DNA of 64,000 nucleotides from Ceratodon purpureus (Eukaryota > Streptophyta > Bryopsida > Pseudoditrichales > Ditrichaceae), in contig CM026429.1 of assembly GCA_014871385.1 (NCBI GenBank), positions 9,109,075-9,173,074 on the forward strand. The letters run 5' to 3'. The notes under the pieces are model-generated. The model was not told where the DNA came from. It ran no database searches and saw only the letters and a program-made list of their open reading frames with translations. This document shows, piece by piece, positions 12,601 to 23,068 of this stretch (within the stretch, counting starts at the first letter, position 1; the number at the start of each line of letters is the position of its first letter). Made by a program: the position numbers and the translations under genes.

Positions 12601-15600
12601 TTTAATGCCTGCAGAGCCAACGGCGTCAGTCTAAACGCAGACAAATGTATGTTCCTCTTCTTTGCCGGAGTAATCTTGGGGTACATCGTTTGCAAGTATG
12701 GCAAGCTTCCAGACCCAGCCAAGATCAAGGACATCATGGATATGACACCACCTAAGGACCAAAAAGGGGTCCAGCGTCTTCTAGGCCTATCACAGTTTAA
12801 CCGTATTTACATCGAGAAACTCGCACATATTACTGCCCCTATCACGGCCCTGAACCATACCAAGTATACGTATCCAAGGGACTGGACACCGGCAGCTCAG
12901 ACAGCCTTGGATAAAATCAAGGAAGCCTACACCCATGCACCAATTTTGATCGCACCAGACTGGACCAAGCAGTTTCATGTACACACGGATGCTTCCAACC
13001 TAGCAGTAGGAGTTATGCTAGCCCAAAATATAAATGACAAACATGACCAACCTGTAGCCTATGCAAGCAGGTTGTTAAATCAGGCCGAGAGAAATTATTC
13101 TACAACAGAAAGAGAAGCTTTAGCCATGATCTATGCCGTGAAAAAATTTCGCCATTATCTCTTGGGAAATAAATTCAAGTTCATGGTAGACCACCATAGT
13201 TTGTCATACCTTGTAAATCAACCTCTCGTAACAGGACGGGTAGCTCGCTGGATTATGATACTGTTAGAATACGATTTCGAGGTGGTATACATACCTGGAA
13301 AGAGACACATTGTAGCAGATTACTTGTCTCGAGATACGAACACCAAGGAAGAAGGAATAGATGACTCCTTCAACGAACTCTATATCCAGGCCGCCACCGT
13401 GATTGTCCAAGATAACCAAGATTGGACCACTGAAATTATCAAGTATTTAACCACTGGAACGACACCACCAAGTCTCACTGGCACGCGAAAGATTAGTTTC
13501 GTTAGGACTACCCTTCCTTACACTGTCATCCAGGGCCAGCTATATCGCCAAGGGCCAGACCAAGTCCTTAGACTCTGTGTACCCACAAGAGAACAATCGA
13601 CAATACTGGCACACCTCCATGACGGACCTGTTGGTGGCCACCAGGGACCCGATACAACAATCAAAAAGATTTTGACCGCTAAATATTGGTGGCCAACACT
13701 TCACAGAGACGTTCATGTTTACATCAAAAATTGTCACGCCTGTCAGGTATCCACCACTAATTTCCAGCACCAAGGAAAGGTTCCGTTAAAATCCACACCG
13801 CCATTGGGCCCCTTCCAAAGATGGGGACTGGATTTTGTAGGACCTATCCGCCCAGCCACTCGTCAAGGGTATAAGTACATCTTAGTTGCCACAGATTACA
13901 CAACTAAATGGGTCGAAGCCAAGCCACTGCGCAGTAACACTGCGGTCGTCACTGCAACCTTCTTGTATGACAATATCATCACCAGGTTCGGCTGCCCCTT
14001 GGAAATAGTGTCCGACCAAGGATCGCACTTTGTCAACTCTGTTATAGAAGACCTCATGGAGAAACATATCATCAAGCACCGTACCAGTACCGTGTACTAT
14101 CCTCAAGGAAACGGCCAAGCTGAATCAACTAACAAGACCATTATCAATATGCTTAGGAGATTTGTGCATGCCAACCAAGGTGACTGGGATGACTGTCTCC
14201 CTGCGGCTCTCTGGGCTTATCGGGTAGCCACAAAAACTGCCACTCAACTCAGCCCTTTTGAGATGGTCTACGGCACACAGCCCTTGCTCCCCACAGAGTA
14301 TGTAGCACCTACCTTTCAGTCTATAAATCCAAGGGAGTATTCACCACATAAGGTCCTCGCTGCTCGTATCCAAGACATTCATCACTTAGAGGAAATTAGA
14401 GCCTTGGCGATCAAAAACATCACAGATAAACAGGCCCTGAGCGCCAAGTATTTCCAAGCCTCCCAGCCGGCTCGGGTTTTCCAGAAAGGAGACCAAGTAC
14501 TCTGGTGTCCACGGGATCCCAAGTTAAAAAGAACTAAATTTGAATCAATGTGGCACGGCCCTTTCCGTGTTCAGTTGGCATTACCCAATAACACTGTCCT
14601 CTTGGTCAACAATGACTACTATGACAACCAAGCAACTATTGTCAATGCAAACAAACTAAAACACTATCATACTACGTCGGTCCCTGTAGCACCCAAACTG
14701 AGCCTTGGCGAAATCTACACTAATCTGGCAAATGACGCACAGGACACGACAGAGCCAGCCAAGGACACCACGGTCACACAAGACCAGACCCTTGACCACG
14801 AAAAACAAGTAGAGGTCCATGTCAACCATATAAGGGTAGACGTATCCGATAGTCCGGATACCCATCCCGGATATGAACCCTGCCCGGAAACCCGGCCTCT
14901 TGATACCCCCGTCCCGGATCTCGGTTGCCAGTTTTGCAATCCGGGTATCCATCCAGGGCAAGTGAGATGTCCCACGACAACTCTAGGCCACCTTGGACAT
15001 AACTACCTAAACGGTTTTGGTAGGTCTAGACTACTCAGCGCGCCTAGAGCTCAGCTTCCATCAAGTCTACTCACTCCTCCAACTCCAAACTCACGATTTC
15101 TCAACCATCGCGTCAAGCACCTTGGCCGCCATGGACTCTCCAGAGCAGTCACACCCAGCAGAGCCTACCACTCCATGAAGGTAGGTCACACTCATGAGCA
15201 ACTCGCACTCCATGGCCCTGGGCATCAGGATCACCATGATCAGCTCCGCCTGAATCGGACTCAGCCGCCACAGTCCACGGACAGCTCGCCAAAGCGCGCT
15301 CACCATGTCCAAATCTACCCCCAACCGTCCCACCGCACCATGGAAACCACATCAGAAGCTCTGGGCAAACTTCTAAAGCACCTCCCTCCATTCTCTCTTT
15401 CTTCCTCTCTCAGAGTTAGGGAGACCCAGTCCCTCCAACACCACGCCACAGCTCACGGCCGCCTCAGTTGTTCGCTCCTTGTAGTTCAGCATAGCGCCCT
15501 CTTAGGATTGTTACACAACATGGCTTCCAAGACCGCCATGGGCCCCATCTACAGTCCGCGAATGGTACGCGAGTGGAAGAGGAAGCCAGACGGAGCATGG

Positions 15601-17712
15601 TTAACAAAGACGGACCTGATTAAGTACTGGACGCGCTTGGATGGGAAGGTCGATGTCGCCCAATGCATGGAGTTCCTGGCTTCAATGAAGACGCGCCGCG
15701 AGGACGAGGCGTTCCCGGCAGGCTATGTTGATGGAGTGCTGGTTCAATACTCCCCCCGATACCTTCATGCGTTTTTTGGTTGGGATGGCACTGGAGTTAC
15801 GGAATGGACACCAACCTGCAGTGCACCTCAACCCGAAGTCACTGGCCCCATCAACGGCGTCGCCCCCGAAGCCGATGGCAGGTATGATGTTTTTGCCCTT
15901 GGTCCTGCCATGAAGGAGCCGTGGTTTGCTAGGATGAGGGGCGTACTTAGTCAGATTTTTTTCAAGAACAATTGCAACCGTATCCAGCCAGATCAGCTCA
16001 GTTTACTACTCTTAGCCGACAAGGGGGAGAAAATAAACTGGGGGCTCATCGTAGATGAGCATTTCCGTGTCCAGCTCCGGGGGCATCGTAGGGATGAGGC
16101 ATACTCCAGCCCAATCGGTCCCTTCCTCACGGCCTACATCACCAGGTTTTTGACTTACTACCGAACCAACCATCAGCCGCCAAGGATTGGCACATTCTTG
16201 GATTTGCAGAAAGACATGGCCATGGCTGCCAAGCGCGACCCTTCGGCCCCATCCACCAGCAAGCGCCCGAGGACAGGCGAGCCTGCAACAACAGAGGGCG
16301 ATAGTGTCAAGACAGAGCTCGGACCAAAAGCCAAGGAAATTCAAGAACAGGGCAAGGAACTGGCTACCTGTATGGAGCGCGTACTACAGTCCGTTCACAC
16401 CATGGAGCAGGAACGCATAGCCATGGTAGCACAGCAGGGGGAGATCGAGGAGCGACACAAAAGAAAAACCATACAGGCCATCCAAGCTGCCCAAGCCCAA
16501 GCCAAGCAATCCATCATGGACGCCAGGGAGGAGTTTCAATCTCAGCTCGCAGAATCACTCCAGACCATAGGAAATTTCCGAAACCAGGTGGCGACATTGG
16601 ACCTTGAGCTGGCAGCGGCACGCGAACAGATTGAAGCCATGGAGAAAGCCAAGCAGCTAGCAGAGCAGCGTGCCTCGCGATTGGAACAGCAAGCTACTGA
16701 GACCCTGGCACGATACAAAGCCCTGAGTGAAGCTTCAGCCCTAGGAGGAACAGCAACCATGGACCCAGGAAAATCCGCGGAGCTGGCGCATCTACAGCAG
16801 CTAAGGACAGAAACCGAAAACGCTAAGACCAATTTCGAGGCCAACAAAGCAATTTGGGTACAAAACGCTGCCAAGTCAATCGCCACCCACGCCCATCGGA
16901 TGCTCTGGGAGAAACCGCCAGCCTCGGCAATTCCGACACAAGACTTCCTAGATTCTTGTATCGACGATGCCATGGTTGACCTAGAGCAATCAGAACCATC
17001 ATGGGACATGGACATCGACGGCATGGTACTAGAAGCCACGACATCCATGGAGCAGCAGCCAAATATCCCTGGAAACCTCCATCAACCCGACCAGGATCAG
17101 GAGATATACGCCCCAGTAGCAACTGTCTTCACCGAATTCCAAGAACCACTCGACCGCGTGCATATCCCAGAGGTTGCTACCGACACAGAAGACACACCCC
17201 AAGCTTCACCTCGGTTGATGGCCCTGGTCACAGCTTTGCCAGAGTTACCGACACCCGCCATCCAAGACGCCCCAAGCCATGACAATCCAATGGTACATGC
17301 TCCACCCAAGTCTTTTCGCGAACATAAATTAGCCTTGCAAAAACTAGAAGAGGAATATGACATGGAGGCAGAGCAGAGTGATGATAGCAATGCTGAAGAA
17401 AATTCTGACCTGGCCATTGCTGCAGTCAAAGACTATTTTGTTGCACACCCGGATTTAGTTAGAAGATACTCTGACCCTGAGTTAGACAATGTCCAATGTC
17501 CGGCCTGTAATAAAATACTGGGAAAGACGGTCTTTGATGTCTATCAGCATGCCCGTACCTCCAGGACCAAGCATAATCTGCTGCATCGTGGAGTCGCGGC
17601 CGCCATAGCCGCCATCTTCGCCAACCAAGACCCTCCAAGACGCCAAGCTCAGGTACCCCGCGAAGAAACCCGCCCAGACCGGCGCCCTGCTGCACGGAGA
17701 ACAAAACACTAA
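9670..17712 (+). CDS. Gag-Pol polyprotein with C-terminal extra domain (2680 aa)
   Basis: One open frame from the ATG after the primer site. The retrotransposon Gag domain spans ~110-230. Two zinc knuckles follow (CSTCGKIHSGRC near 297; CWECGSPNHRRGQC near 346). The protease has its Asp at 535 in VDGGSG. Reverse transcriptase has YLDD at 957-960. RNase H has Asp 1107 in HTDASN and EREAL near 1147. Integrase has an HHCC finger, Asp 1388 (DFVGP), Asp 1449 (SDQGSHF) and Glu 1485, a DD35E triad, then a GPF motif. Residues ~1690-1950 are a Pro/His-rich spacer. From Met 1951 (15520) comes an extra domain with a conserved globular part, a long coiled coil (~2230-2400), an acidic region and a C-terminal CPAC-x13-H-x7-H finger from Cys 2610. 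Usual gypsy polyproteins are ~1400-1600 residues. Whether the last part is made by read-through or from its own ATG is unknown. Confidence 0.95.
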   Translation: MPPRKLPLDRLNDAEETIQQDDPDPTKELLQFLKEQMTALAAKNEATNAKLELLSLQLHGTATHEAANATPHDLEAPLDPLRSTTLPRENRTAATSQSGGDQERVTKFPKIPYPVFDESGDPDWHIRRFKVIARTNGILSSLDLQNIFGTTLQGNHINWYIDFETEHPHATWDDMERSFLHKFRKLKTSSEILRALGTITQDRNEPVDKFYDRFKQLADKLNQRPEEDYLCEWFKKGLLPWIQQGIVIRGVKTLSDILTAANDISRELGALNRTQSPLLPLPTLRPENRQAPTVCSTCGKIHSGRCWFAPGSSRPEENRRPRPTAASMYAEEIHVDAFQPGRNDTCWECGSPNHRRGQCPHLRQRWGQTQGPSEIHRSAPTTMENQKPPVQNRRGGVTLTEVHNAETNVATISAAAVTTRSKATVTDHVVEHRKPFPPDHWERLHDIRRDLQKGLEMTTASPDLQSILEDTNVTITLSKLLKLSPELHKYLHQVTLPDTRTDPTVIEVNATTLDPDAAVIHLQLGHHELTNVLVDGGSGVNVMSEHLRKHLGLPQPKTAKFILRMANDDPVTPLGILTTVAITTHGVSTPATFVIINMPNSSNFPIILGRPWLRDMNAVHDWSRNHIRIHRQGKTVIIPVDSCITRAKAAQIRHKAGTDWVKGLSQDQEALVLHANPDLIPLAEIHLASLVTTPEKIDLPPRFSKETAGSVTINATPAFRALENEVVNGWTHGAKDKVELVNLGTIDDPKFIKINADAPAEIKQAAIALFREYHDIFAWNHEDLKGIPRTLAEHTIDLVPNATPVQQRRYRMNPNYATRVKEELDKLLKAKFISPVDSAPWLSPMVIIPKKNGALRICVDFRKLNAATKKDHYPLPYMEEIIDEVAGHEMYSFLDCFSGYYQVAMAEQDKNKTAFSTEWGPYQFERMPFGAKNAPMTFQRVMELIFRPYLKRFFRIYLDDGTVYGQMQDHVSHLRLIFNACRANGVSLNADKCMFLFFAGVILGYIVCKYGKLPDPAKIKDIMDMTPPKDQKGVQRLLGLSQFNRIYIEKLAHITAPITALNHTKYTYPRDWTPAAQTALDKIKEAYTHAPILIAPDWTKQFHVHTDASNLAVGVMLAQNINDKHDQPVAYASRLLNQAERNYSTTEREALAMIYAVKKFRHYLLGNKFKFMVDHHSLSYLVNQPLVTGRVARWIMILLEYDFEVVYIPGKRHIVADYLSRDTNTKEEGIDDSFNELYIQAATVIVQDNQDWTTEIIKYLTTGTTPPSLTGTRKISFVRTTLPYTVIQGQLYRQGPDQVLRLCVPTREQSTILAHLHDGPVGGHQGPDTTIKKILTAKYWWPTLHRDVHVYIKNCHACQVSTTNFQHQGKVPLKSTPPLGPFQRWGLDFVGPIRPATRQGYKYILVATDYTTKWVEAKPLRSNTAVVTATFLYDNIITRFGCPLEIVSDQGSHFVNSVIEDLMEKHIIKHRTSTVYYPQGNGQAESTNKTIINMLRRFVHANQGDWDDCLPAALWAYRVATKTATQLSPFEMVYGTQPLLPTEYVAPTFQSINPREYSPHKVLAARIQDIHHLEEIRALAIKNITDKQALSAKYFQASQPARVFQKGDQVLWCPRDPKLKRTKFESMWHGPFRVQLALPNNTVLLVNNDYYDNQATIVNANKLKHYHTTSVPVAPKLSLGEIYTNLANDAQDTTEPAKDTTVTQDQTLDHEKQVEVHVNHIRVDVSDSPDTHPGYEPCPETRPLDTPVPDLGCQFCNPGIHPGQVRCPTTTLGHLGHNYLNGFGRSRLLSAPRAQLPSSLLTPPTPNSRFLNHRVKHLGRHGLSRAVTPSRAYHSMKVGHTHEQLALHGPGHQDHHDQLRLNRTQPPQSTDSSPKRAHHVQIYPQPSHRTMETTSEALGKLLKHLPPFSLSSSLRVRETQSLQHHATAHGRLSCSLLVVQHSALLGLLHNMASKTAMGPIYSPRMVREWKRKPDGAWLTKTDLIKYWTRLDGKVDVAQCMEFLASMKTRREDEAFPAGYVDGVLVQYSPRYLHAFFGWDGTGVTEWTPTCSAPQPEVTGPINGVAPEADGRYDVFALGPAMKEPWFARMRGVLSQIFFKNNCNRIQPDQLSLLLLADKGEKINWGLIVDEHFRVQLRGHRRDEAYSSPIGPFLTAYITRFLTYYRTNHQPPRIGTFLDLQKDMAMAAKRDPSAPSTSKRPRTGEPATTEGDSVKTELGPKAKEIQEQGKELATCMERVLQSVHTMEQERIAMVAQQGEIEERHKRKTIQAIQAAQAQAKQSIMDAREEFQSQLAESLQTIGNFRNQVATLDLELAAAREQIEAMEKAKQLAEQRASRLEQQATETLARYKALSEASALGGTATMDPGKSAELAHLQQLRTETENAKTNFEANKAIWVQNAAKSIATHAHRMLWEKPPASAIPTQDFLDSCIDDAMVDLEQSEPSWDMDIDGMVLEATTSMEQQPNIPGNLHQPDQDQEIYAPVATVFTEFQEPLDRVHIPEVATDTEDTPQASPRLMALVTALPELPTPAIQDAPSHDNPMVHAPPKSFREHKLALQKLEEEYDMEAEQSDDSNAEENSDLAIAAVKDYFVAHPDLVRRYSDPELDNVQCPACNKILGKTVFDVYQHARTSRTKHNLLHRGVAAAIAAIFANQDPPRRQAQVPREETRPDRRPAARRTKH

Positions 17713-17745
17713 AACCATGCAAACCAGGGACGGTTTGCACTCTAC

Positions 17746-17759
17746 GAGGAGGGGTAAAA
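17746..17759 (+). other. Polypurine tract of element 1
   Basis: GAGGAGGGGTAAAA directly abuts the right LTR; this is the expected plus-strand priming site. Confidence 0.8.
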
Positions 17760-18495
17760 TGTTACCACCCAAGACACGGACTTCATAGCCAAACAGGGAG
17801 ACAGCAAGGAAAGTTCCACCATGGCAAACTAAGAGTTAACTGAGACATCAAGGGGGAGTAGGAGAGAAGCACCGTGGCGAACAAGCAGTAGAACAGATAG
17901 TCAGCACTAGGAATAGCAAGGTAGAGTAAGTATAAGAGGCAGAGACGTCGTAGCAAGAGGATCTCTAGTTTTTCCATGACCGTCACGGCTGGTTACAAGA
18001 AGCATTAGCTCTCCACCGAGGACCTTAGGTCACTGTGCTAGTTGATCAGTTTTTCCCTCTCTATCTCCAAGTCTGTACGCTGTGTCCTTGAACTATCTCA
18101 GTAAGAAATAAAACATACAAGTCTTTGGCTAACACACTCTTTGTCTATCTTCTCTCATCTCTTGCCTAACTGTGCTGCTTCTATGCTGTTGCTTTGTCTA
18201 CCTATTCAACATGAATGTTTGAGTTGTTTCCCTTTCCCTACGTCTTCCAAGTACGCCTTGGCTCCCTGGGGTTATACGAAGGGTCTCGGTTGACAGATAG
18301 TCTCCCAGTTCAAGGAAACGTAACCGTCGCTCCCTTCTGGTCTCGGTACTAGGGGACAGAGCCCTATGACCGTTCCTCCCTACACCCGGGTTACTACCTC
18401 CTAAGCCCGCCCACCTGTATTGCCTTGGTCCTTATTCTCTTCCCATGACATACTGGACTTGGTCTCAAACAATCCATCCCTGACCCAGGCTAACA
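17760..18495 (+). repeat. Right LTR of element 1
   Basis: 736 bp, apparently identical to 8860-9595; followed by the ACGCT target duplication. Confidence 0.95.
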
Positions 18496-18818
18496 ACGCT
18501 CCCTCCCACAAAAATGTTAGCTAGGTGCATACTGTACTGTACATGTGATAACTCTATGATATCCTGCAATATCCTTAAGATATATGTTGATAATATGATA
18601 TCCGTGGAAATCATATCATGAGGCTGCCACATATTCTGATATTCACAACATGATGTGATTTTTTCTTTTTTTGGGATAGATTTTATAACCGGATTATTTT
18701 GGTAGCAATCAAGTGAAATTTAACTTTTGGGATTGTTGTTTCTCAAATAGGAAGAATGAATATTGAGACTAATGATTCTATTGGAGGTGATGAATTGTAC
18801 AAAGAAGTGATAATGGCA

Positions 18819-19120
18819 CCCCGGACAATAAGCCTTACTCTCGTCTTAATGACAAAGCGGGCACTCTCTGTCCTACTCCTTCCTCCTCCCATAATTTTAA
18901 TTTTAAGAGGCATGTGGCCCCCTTTACGTAATTTTGATATTTTTAATAGAACCAAGGACCCCAAATTCGTTCGAAGAGACTCAATTAGTTAAACTCTTTA
19001 AGTTTTTTTTTTAAATTTGATATTTTCTTCTCCATTAACAAAATATTTACAAAGGGCATTTTGCCCCCTTCAATGGGTGCCCTGGTCGGAGGGCCTCGTC
19101 ATTATGGTTCATCACCTGGT
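18819..19120. mobile_element. MITE-like non-autonomous DNA element, copy A (302 bp)
   Basis: Flanked by a perfect 8-bp duplication TAATGGCA (18811-18818, 19121-19128). The left end reads CCCCGGACAATAAGCC then CTCGTCTTAATGACAAAGCG; the right end is a looser inverted match with CATTATGG. The interior shares many blocks in the same order with copy B at 46040-46348 (for example GGAACCAA-type and TTTTGCCCC blocks, then GGAGGGCCT near the right end). No coding capacity. An 8-bp duplication fits hAT-type transposition; family assignment is inference. Confidence 0.75.
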
Positions 19121-19122
19121 TA

Positions 19123-19248
19123 ATGGCACAGCAACAGCCTGAACAAATGGCAGCGCTTGAGAAAAAAGTTGCAGCGTCTGGTGAAGATCAGCATGAGTTC
19201 TCCCAGACTTGCACGATGCGGGAGGCCCACGGCGCTTGTCTGACTTAA
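19123..19248 (+). other. 41-codon open frame, possible gene fragment
   Basis: Opens in the target duplication of the MITE and encodes a short Gln/Ala/Glu-rich coiled-coil-like peptide. Better composition than its surroundings but no partner exon or domain. Probably a captured or relic fragment. Confidence 0.15.
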
Positions 19249-19259
19249 TTTAGATAATT

Positions 19260-20290
19260 TCAGCTAGGTCTAGATGGCGTATTAATTTAGACATGCAGAC
19301 ACGGGAGTCGTCTGAAGTCTGTGCCGACGATCGACGAGAGGGGAGGGGCCTGGGGGCAGATGACGATGGAGCACTCAGAAGCCACACTTGTGCACCTTCA
19401 CTTGAGTGACACATGATTCAACAGAAGGGCCTACATCAGTTGGTTCTCTTGTATCAATAACTTCTGCAGACAGTAGAGATAAATTTGTTGCTTTTGTTTA
19501 TATTCGTCTTACTTGGAGGCAAAGTCACAGTTGCAAGCGCATGAGCTATAATTATCATGAGCCTAACATCCTTTAGCACATATGCATGCCAAGTGTTGTT
19601 TTGAACAACTTTTCTTGAAGTCAATTTGTATGGTAAATATGGTAGCATGTCATTAACTCCTAAAGCATCAACTCAACAAAAATGGGTTGATTTAGGGTGT
19701 GGTGAGGCTCCCCGTAAACCAATTTTACACAATGAAGCTATAATTTTGGCATAGTATAGATAATTATCATATCTTTCTAATAAGACCATTAATGCTTCAA
19801 AATTTCTCATATTTGAGATATTCACTCTTAAATTTTAAAAACACTATTAGTGCATGTTGAAATCTGCCCAAGACTATGGTATATGCTCAAAATCTGCCCA
19901 AAATCCAAAAATCACCAAAATTTGAGATTTTACTTTTTTTTCAACTCTGTTTTTCCTTATATGTAAAATAGGTACCAAGGTATACTCTTGCCATTTGGAT
20001 TTTCAATACAATAATTTTTACATGCCTTTTTCACTGTCAGAAACTCACCTTTGTATTTGAATTTCAGCATACCGTCATGTGAAAAAATAATTTTCTTTTT
20101 TCTAGGGGGTACACCTAATTCACCTAGGAAGTAGAATTTGAATAGCCTCCATTCATATCTACTTGGTTTTCCCCCCAAAATACTGTTGTCTATTTCTACG
20201 ACAAAGGGAAAAAAAAAAAAAAACATCTTTTCCAACTTCAAACATTATGATTCCACAAATGGTGTAGAGTTTGTCTCTAAGATTTGGTGT
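19260..20290. other. Gene-free AT-rich stretch
   Basis: No supported gene. Short opposing open frames at 19957-20395 overlap and contain A/T runs. Confidence 0.4.
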
Positions 20291-20297
20291 ACATATA

Positions 20298-21042
20298 CGG
20301 GGGGAAGCACAATAAAGTGGACCACAAAAGTGGACATCTCATTGTCAATTTCAGCCCTTTTGCAAAAATTGCACAAAAGTCATGGAAAGATGTAATTGAA
20401 GTCAAATTTTTTTGCTAATATGGATTCTCAACTTGTTTTTCTACAACTTAGAAAAGTTTTGTTCAAAGTAGACACTTTTAAGATATTGTATGAAGGCTTT
20501 AAATCCAAGCAAAGTGAATGCAGTCATTCGTAAAAGTGGTTATAAAAGAATCAAAAACTATCTAAAAATCACTTTTGATGAAGTGGTGCCCTCTATATGT
20601 TTAAGAGGTATTCTAAAATAGTATATTCATATATTCATTAATTAGTTTAGGGTTCTTAAAGTACCGCCGGGATGTTTTTTAGGAGAGTCACTTCGGCAGT
20701 ACTTTTTGTGAGTTTTTTTTCACCAAACATTGTTTTTTAAATTGGAAAAAACATCCTCTAAAGACAATAGAAGGCACCAAATGAAGAAATCAAGACTTTG
20801 GAAAAGTTCATTTTCATGATTTAGAACTAGTGGTCAAACTAAGTTTCAATCGAGGATGTTCTTTTTATGAAGATGCGTGTAAGATGCCTTCTGACACCCT
20901 TGAGAGTGACTAAAATGCTCAAATACTTCACCAAAATGCTCAAAATCAGCTTTGAGCTTTAAAAAACAGCACACTTCATAATCACTTCTTAGTGATCACA
21001 TGTTGTACTTTGTGGTCCACTTTATTGTGCTCTTCCCCATAC
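20298..21042. mobile_element. TIR-bounded non-autonomous element (~0.75 kb)
   Basis: Left end GGGGGAAGCACAATAAAGTG (from ~20298) is matched in inverted orientation by CACTTTATTGTGCTCTTCCCC ending at about 21038, extending through GGACCACAAA; the arms differ by a 2-bp insertion. A possible 4-bp ATAC repeat abuts both ends; no longer target duplication is convincing. The interior has no coding capacity. Confidence 0.55.
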
Positions 21043-21049
21043 ATTTACA

Positions 21050-22950
21050 AGTTTGGTACTAAATCGTATAGTTATACTCTTTTGAATACATGACAAATTG
21101 AATAATTTTACCTTGCAATGAAACGAGGCAGTTTTGAAGGGAAATTGTAGAATCTGATGACAAAAACTTTAGGGGTTAACTTTAACCCAGGTTCTACATT
21201 CTCGAGGACTTACATAATGGACCATTAAAAAAATCTATTCCACACTCATGCCCATCATTTACCACTAAAAAAATCTATCACACACTCATGCCAGATTAGA
21301 CAAAATGGAAATGTTGAAAATAAAACTTTACTTATTTCCATTTACACAATCTAAGCATAACAAGAAAATAAGCCCAATGTGCTGGCACATGACCGTGAAA
21401 ATGTGACTATGCAGTCACCCCCGTCATTGGTTTAGTCATGATTCAACCTAGTCATGTAGTAGTCAGAAGAGTAGTCATATTTTTGAAGACCTCAAAGGGA
21501 ACGACTACAAAAACGGGTTCTATTTGCCTTGGTGCATTTCCATGTGGTACTCAATAAGCGCTTACTACAAGGAATTACAGTAAGGACATCAATGACTGGA
21601 TGCATCCGGATAGTTGTGATATGCTTTATTTATTTGAGGTCCTTTGTAGTCGATGAACATTCAGACTATGTTATTATGTGTTGAAGTTATTGAAGGCTTG
21701 ATTTTTGCACAAGTTGCTTTTGGTATATTATTGTAGTTACATTAGCCACATCCACTCTTGCTCAAAATTCGCCGATCAAAAAGGAAAGTTTCATTAGTTC
21801 ATACATGAGTTTGCATCTCTGGCAGTTTACAAAACATGGGAGTATATTTATTATATGAATGTAGTCATAAAACAAAACATCCAAGTAACCATGAATCTAC
21901 TATGGATGTAGGAATTAATTCACAGAATTTGTAATTTAGAAAGAGGAAAGTAAAGGAGATGTCAACAAAGTTCTGAAATCGTACTTTGAATACAGCAAGT
22001 GATTAAAAAATTTAAAAGGAGAAAAAAAATTTAAAAATGTCAACCAAGTTCTGAAACTGTACCAAAGATACAATACAGCAAGTGATTCAAAAATGACTCA
22101 TTTAAATAAAAATAAAAAATAAAAAACTAAAGTTTTGAAATTCTACTTTAGATACAGTATGTAATTGACAGAACTTGTAATTTAGAAAGAGGAAAAAAAA
22201 ATGTCAACAAAGTTCTTGTAGCGTACTTTGGATACAACAAGCGATTCAAAAATGTATAATTCAAAAAAGGATAAAAAAAAGGAAAAATAGAAACCAAAAT
22301 TCTACTTTGGAATCTGGATACAGTACCTAATACAAATAATTTGTAATAAAAGAAATTGCTTGTACTATTAAATTTGCTATAAATTTTCTATGTTGACAAT
22401 TGAGCTATTATTATTCACCTTCCTATACTTTTTTGAGATGTCAAACTGATTGCAAAATAACATAGTCGTATGGACAATTTTCTTTACTTATATTGGTGTT
22501 TGGTTATGTATGTCTTAGTGTTGTAATAGAGTTGGTTTGAGTGACTACATGTAGTCATGTAGTCATTAACTTGATTAATAGTAGTCATATATTTCAATAT
22601 GATGACTCAAAAAAGTCATAAACCCCTAAATGACTCATTCAAGAAATGACACGTGGCCAGGGTGGACCTTGCCCATATTTTTGTTTAGAGTTAGGGTTAG
22701 GGTTGGGAATATTAGCGGCAGCCAGTCACCAGCCCCTTGTTTTTTGAGCCCTCTTTCTTGTTGCATTTCCTTGAACCTTGTATGTGTCTTCTATTGAATC
22801 CCTCGTATATGTCTTCCATTGCATGATTCTGGTATTGATGTGGAATGTGAATTTTAGTCAAAGAAATCATCACTCTACGAAGTCTTAGGGCCACATACAC
22901 GGTAAGAACTTTATCACTACCACAAGTCACTCCTTTCGAGATTTGACTGA
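21050..22950. other. Gene-free region rich in GACTAC/GTAGTCAT words
   Basis: GTAGTCAT, AGTCATAT and GACTACA words recur (21400-21500, 22540-22640) and similar words recur to the right of the giant transposon (45167-45460), so this was one repeat locus before that insertion. At 21950-22290 a ~120-bp unit (AATGTCAACAAAGTTCTGAAA...ACAGCAAGTGATT) recurs imperfectly three or four times. No gene seen. Confidence 0.5.
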
Positions 22951-22954
22951 AATC

Positions 22955-23056
22955 AGTCCTCTATCCTTGACTACAACCAGTCATCTACCTTTGACTAAAA
23001 CTAGCCATCTACCTTTGACTAAAACTAGCCATCTACCTTTGACTGAAACGAGTCAT
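22955..23056. repeat. 24-bp tandem repeat, about four copies
   Basis: Units of the form CCATCTACCTTTGACTAAAA recur every 24 bp up to the edge of the giant transposon. Confidence 0.85.
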
Positions 23057-23068
23057 CTCCACTACGAC

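Larger units (their letters stand above)
8860..18495 (+). mobile_element. Complete Ty3/gypsy LTR retrotransposon, element 1
   Basis: 9636 bp, bounded by 736-bp direct repeats that I read as identical, each starting TGTTA and ending TAACA. The flanking 5-bp target duplication is ACGCT (8855-8859 and 18496-18500). A primer-binding site follows the left LTR and a polypurine tract precedes the right LTR. One intact ORF of 2680 codons fills the interior. Domain order Gag-protease-RT-RNase H-integrase makes it Ty3/gypsy; no chromodomain is visible and a long extra domain follows integrase, as in Tat/Ogre-like non-chromoviruses. Identical LTRs plus an intact ORF indicate a very recent insertion. Confidence 0.95.

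Noticed and set aside
14700-14960. Possible chromodomain or extra zinc knuckle after integrase in element 1
   Set aside because: The segment is Pro/His-rich, not conserved with element 2 and lacks chromodomain residues.
16542-17048. 168-codon minus-strand open frame
   Set aside because: Exact antisense of the coiled-coil part of the intact 2680-codon ORF; composition shadow.
22955-23056. Short regular repeats considered as a CRISPR array
   Set aside because: Units are directly adjacent without unique spacers, and the context is eukaryotic.
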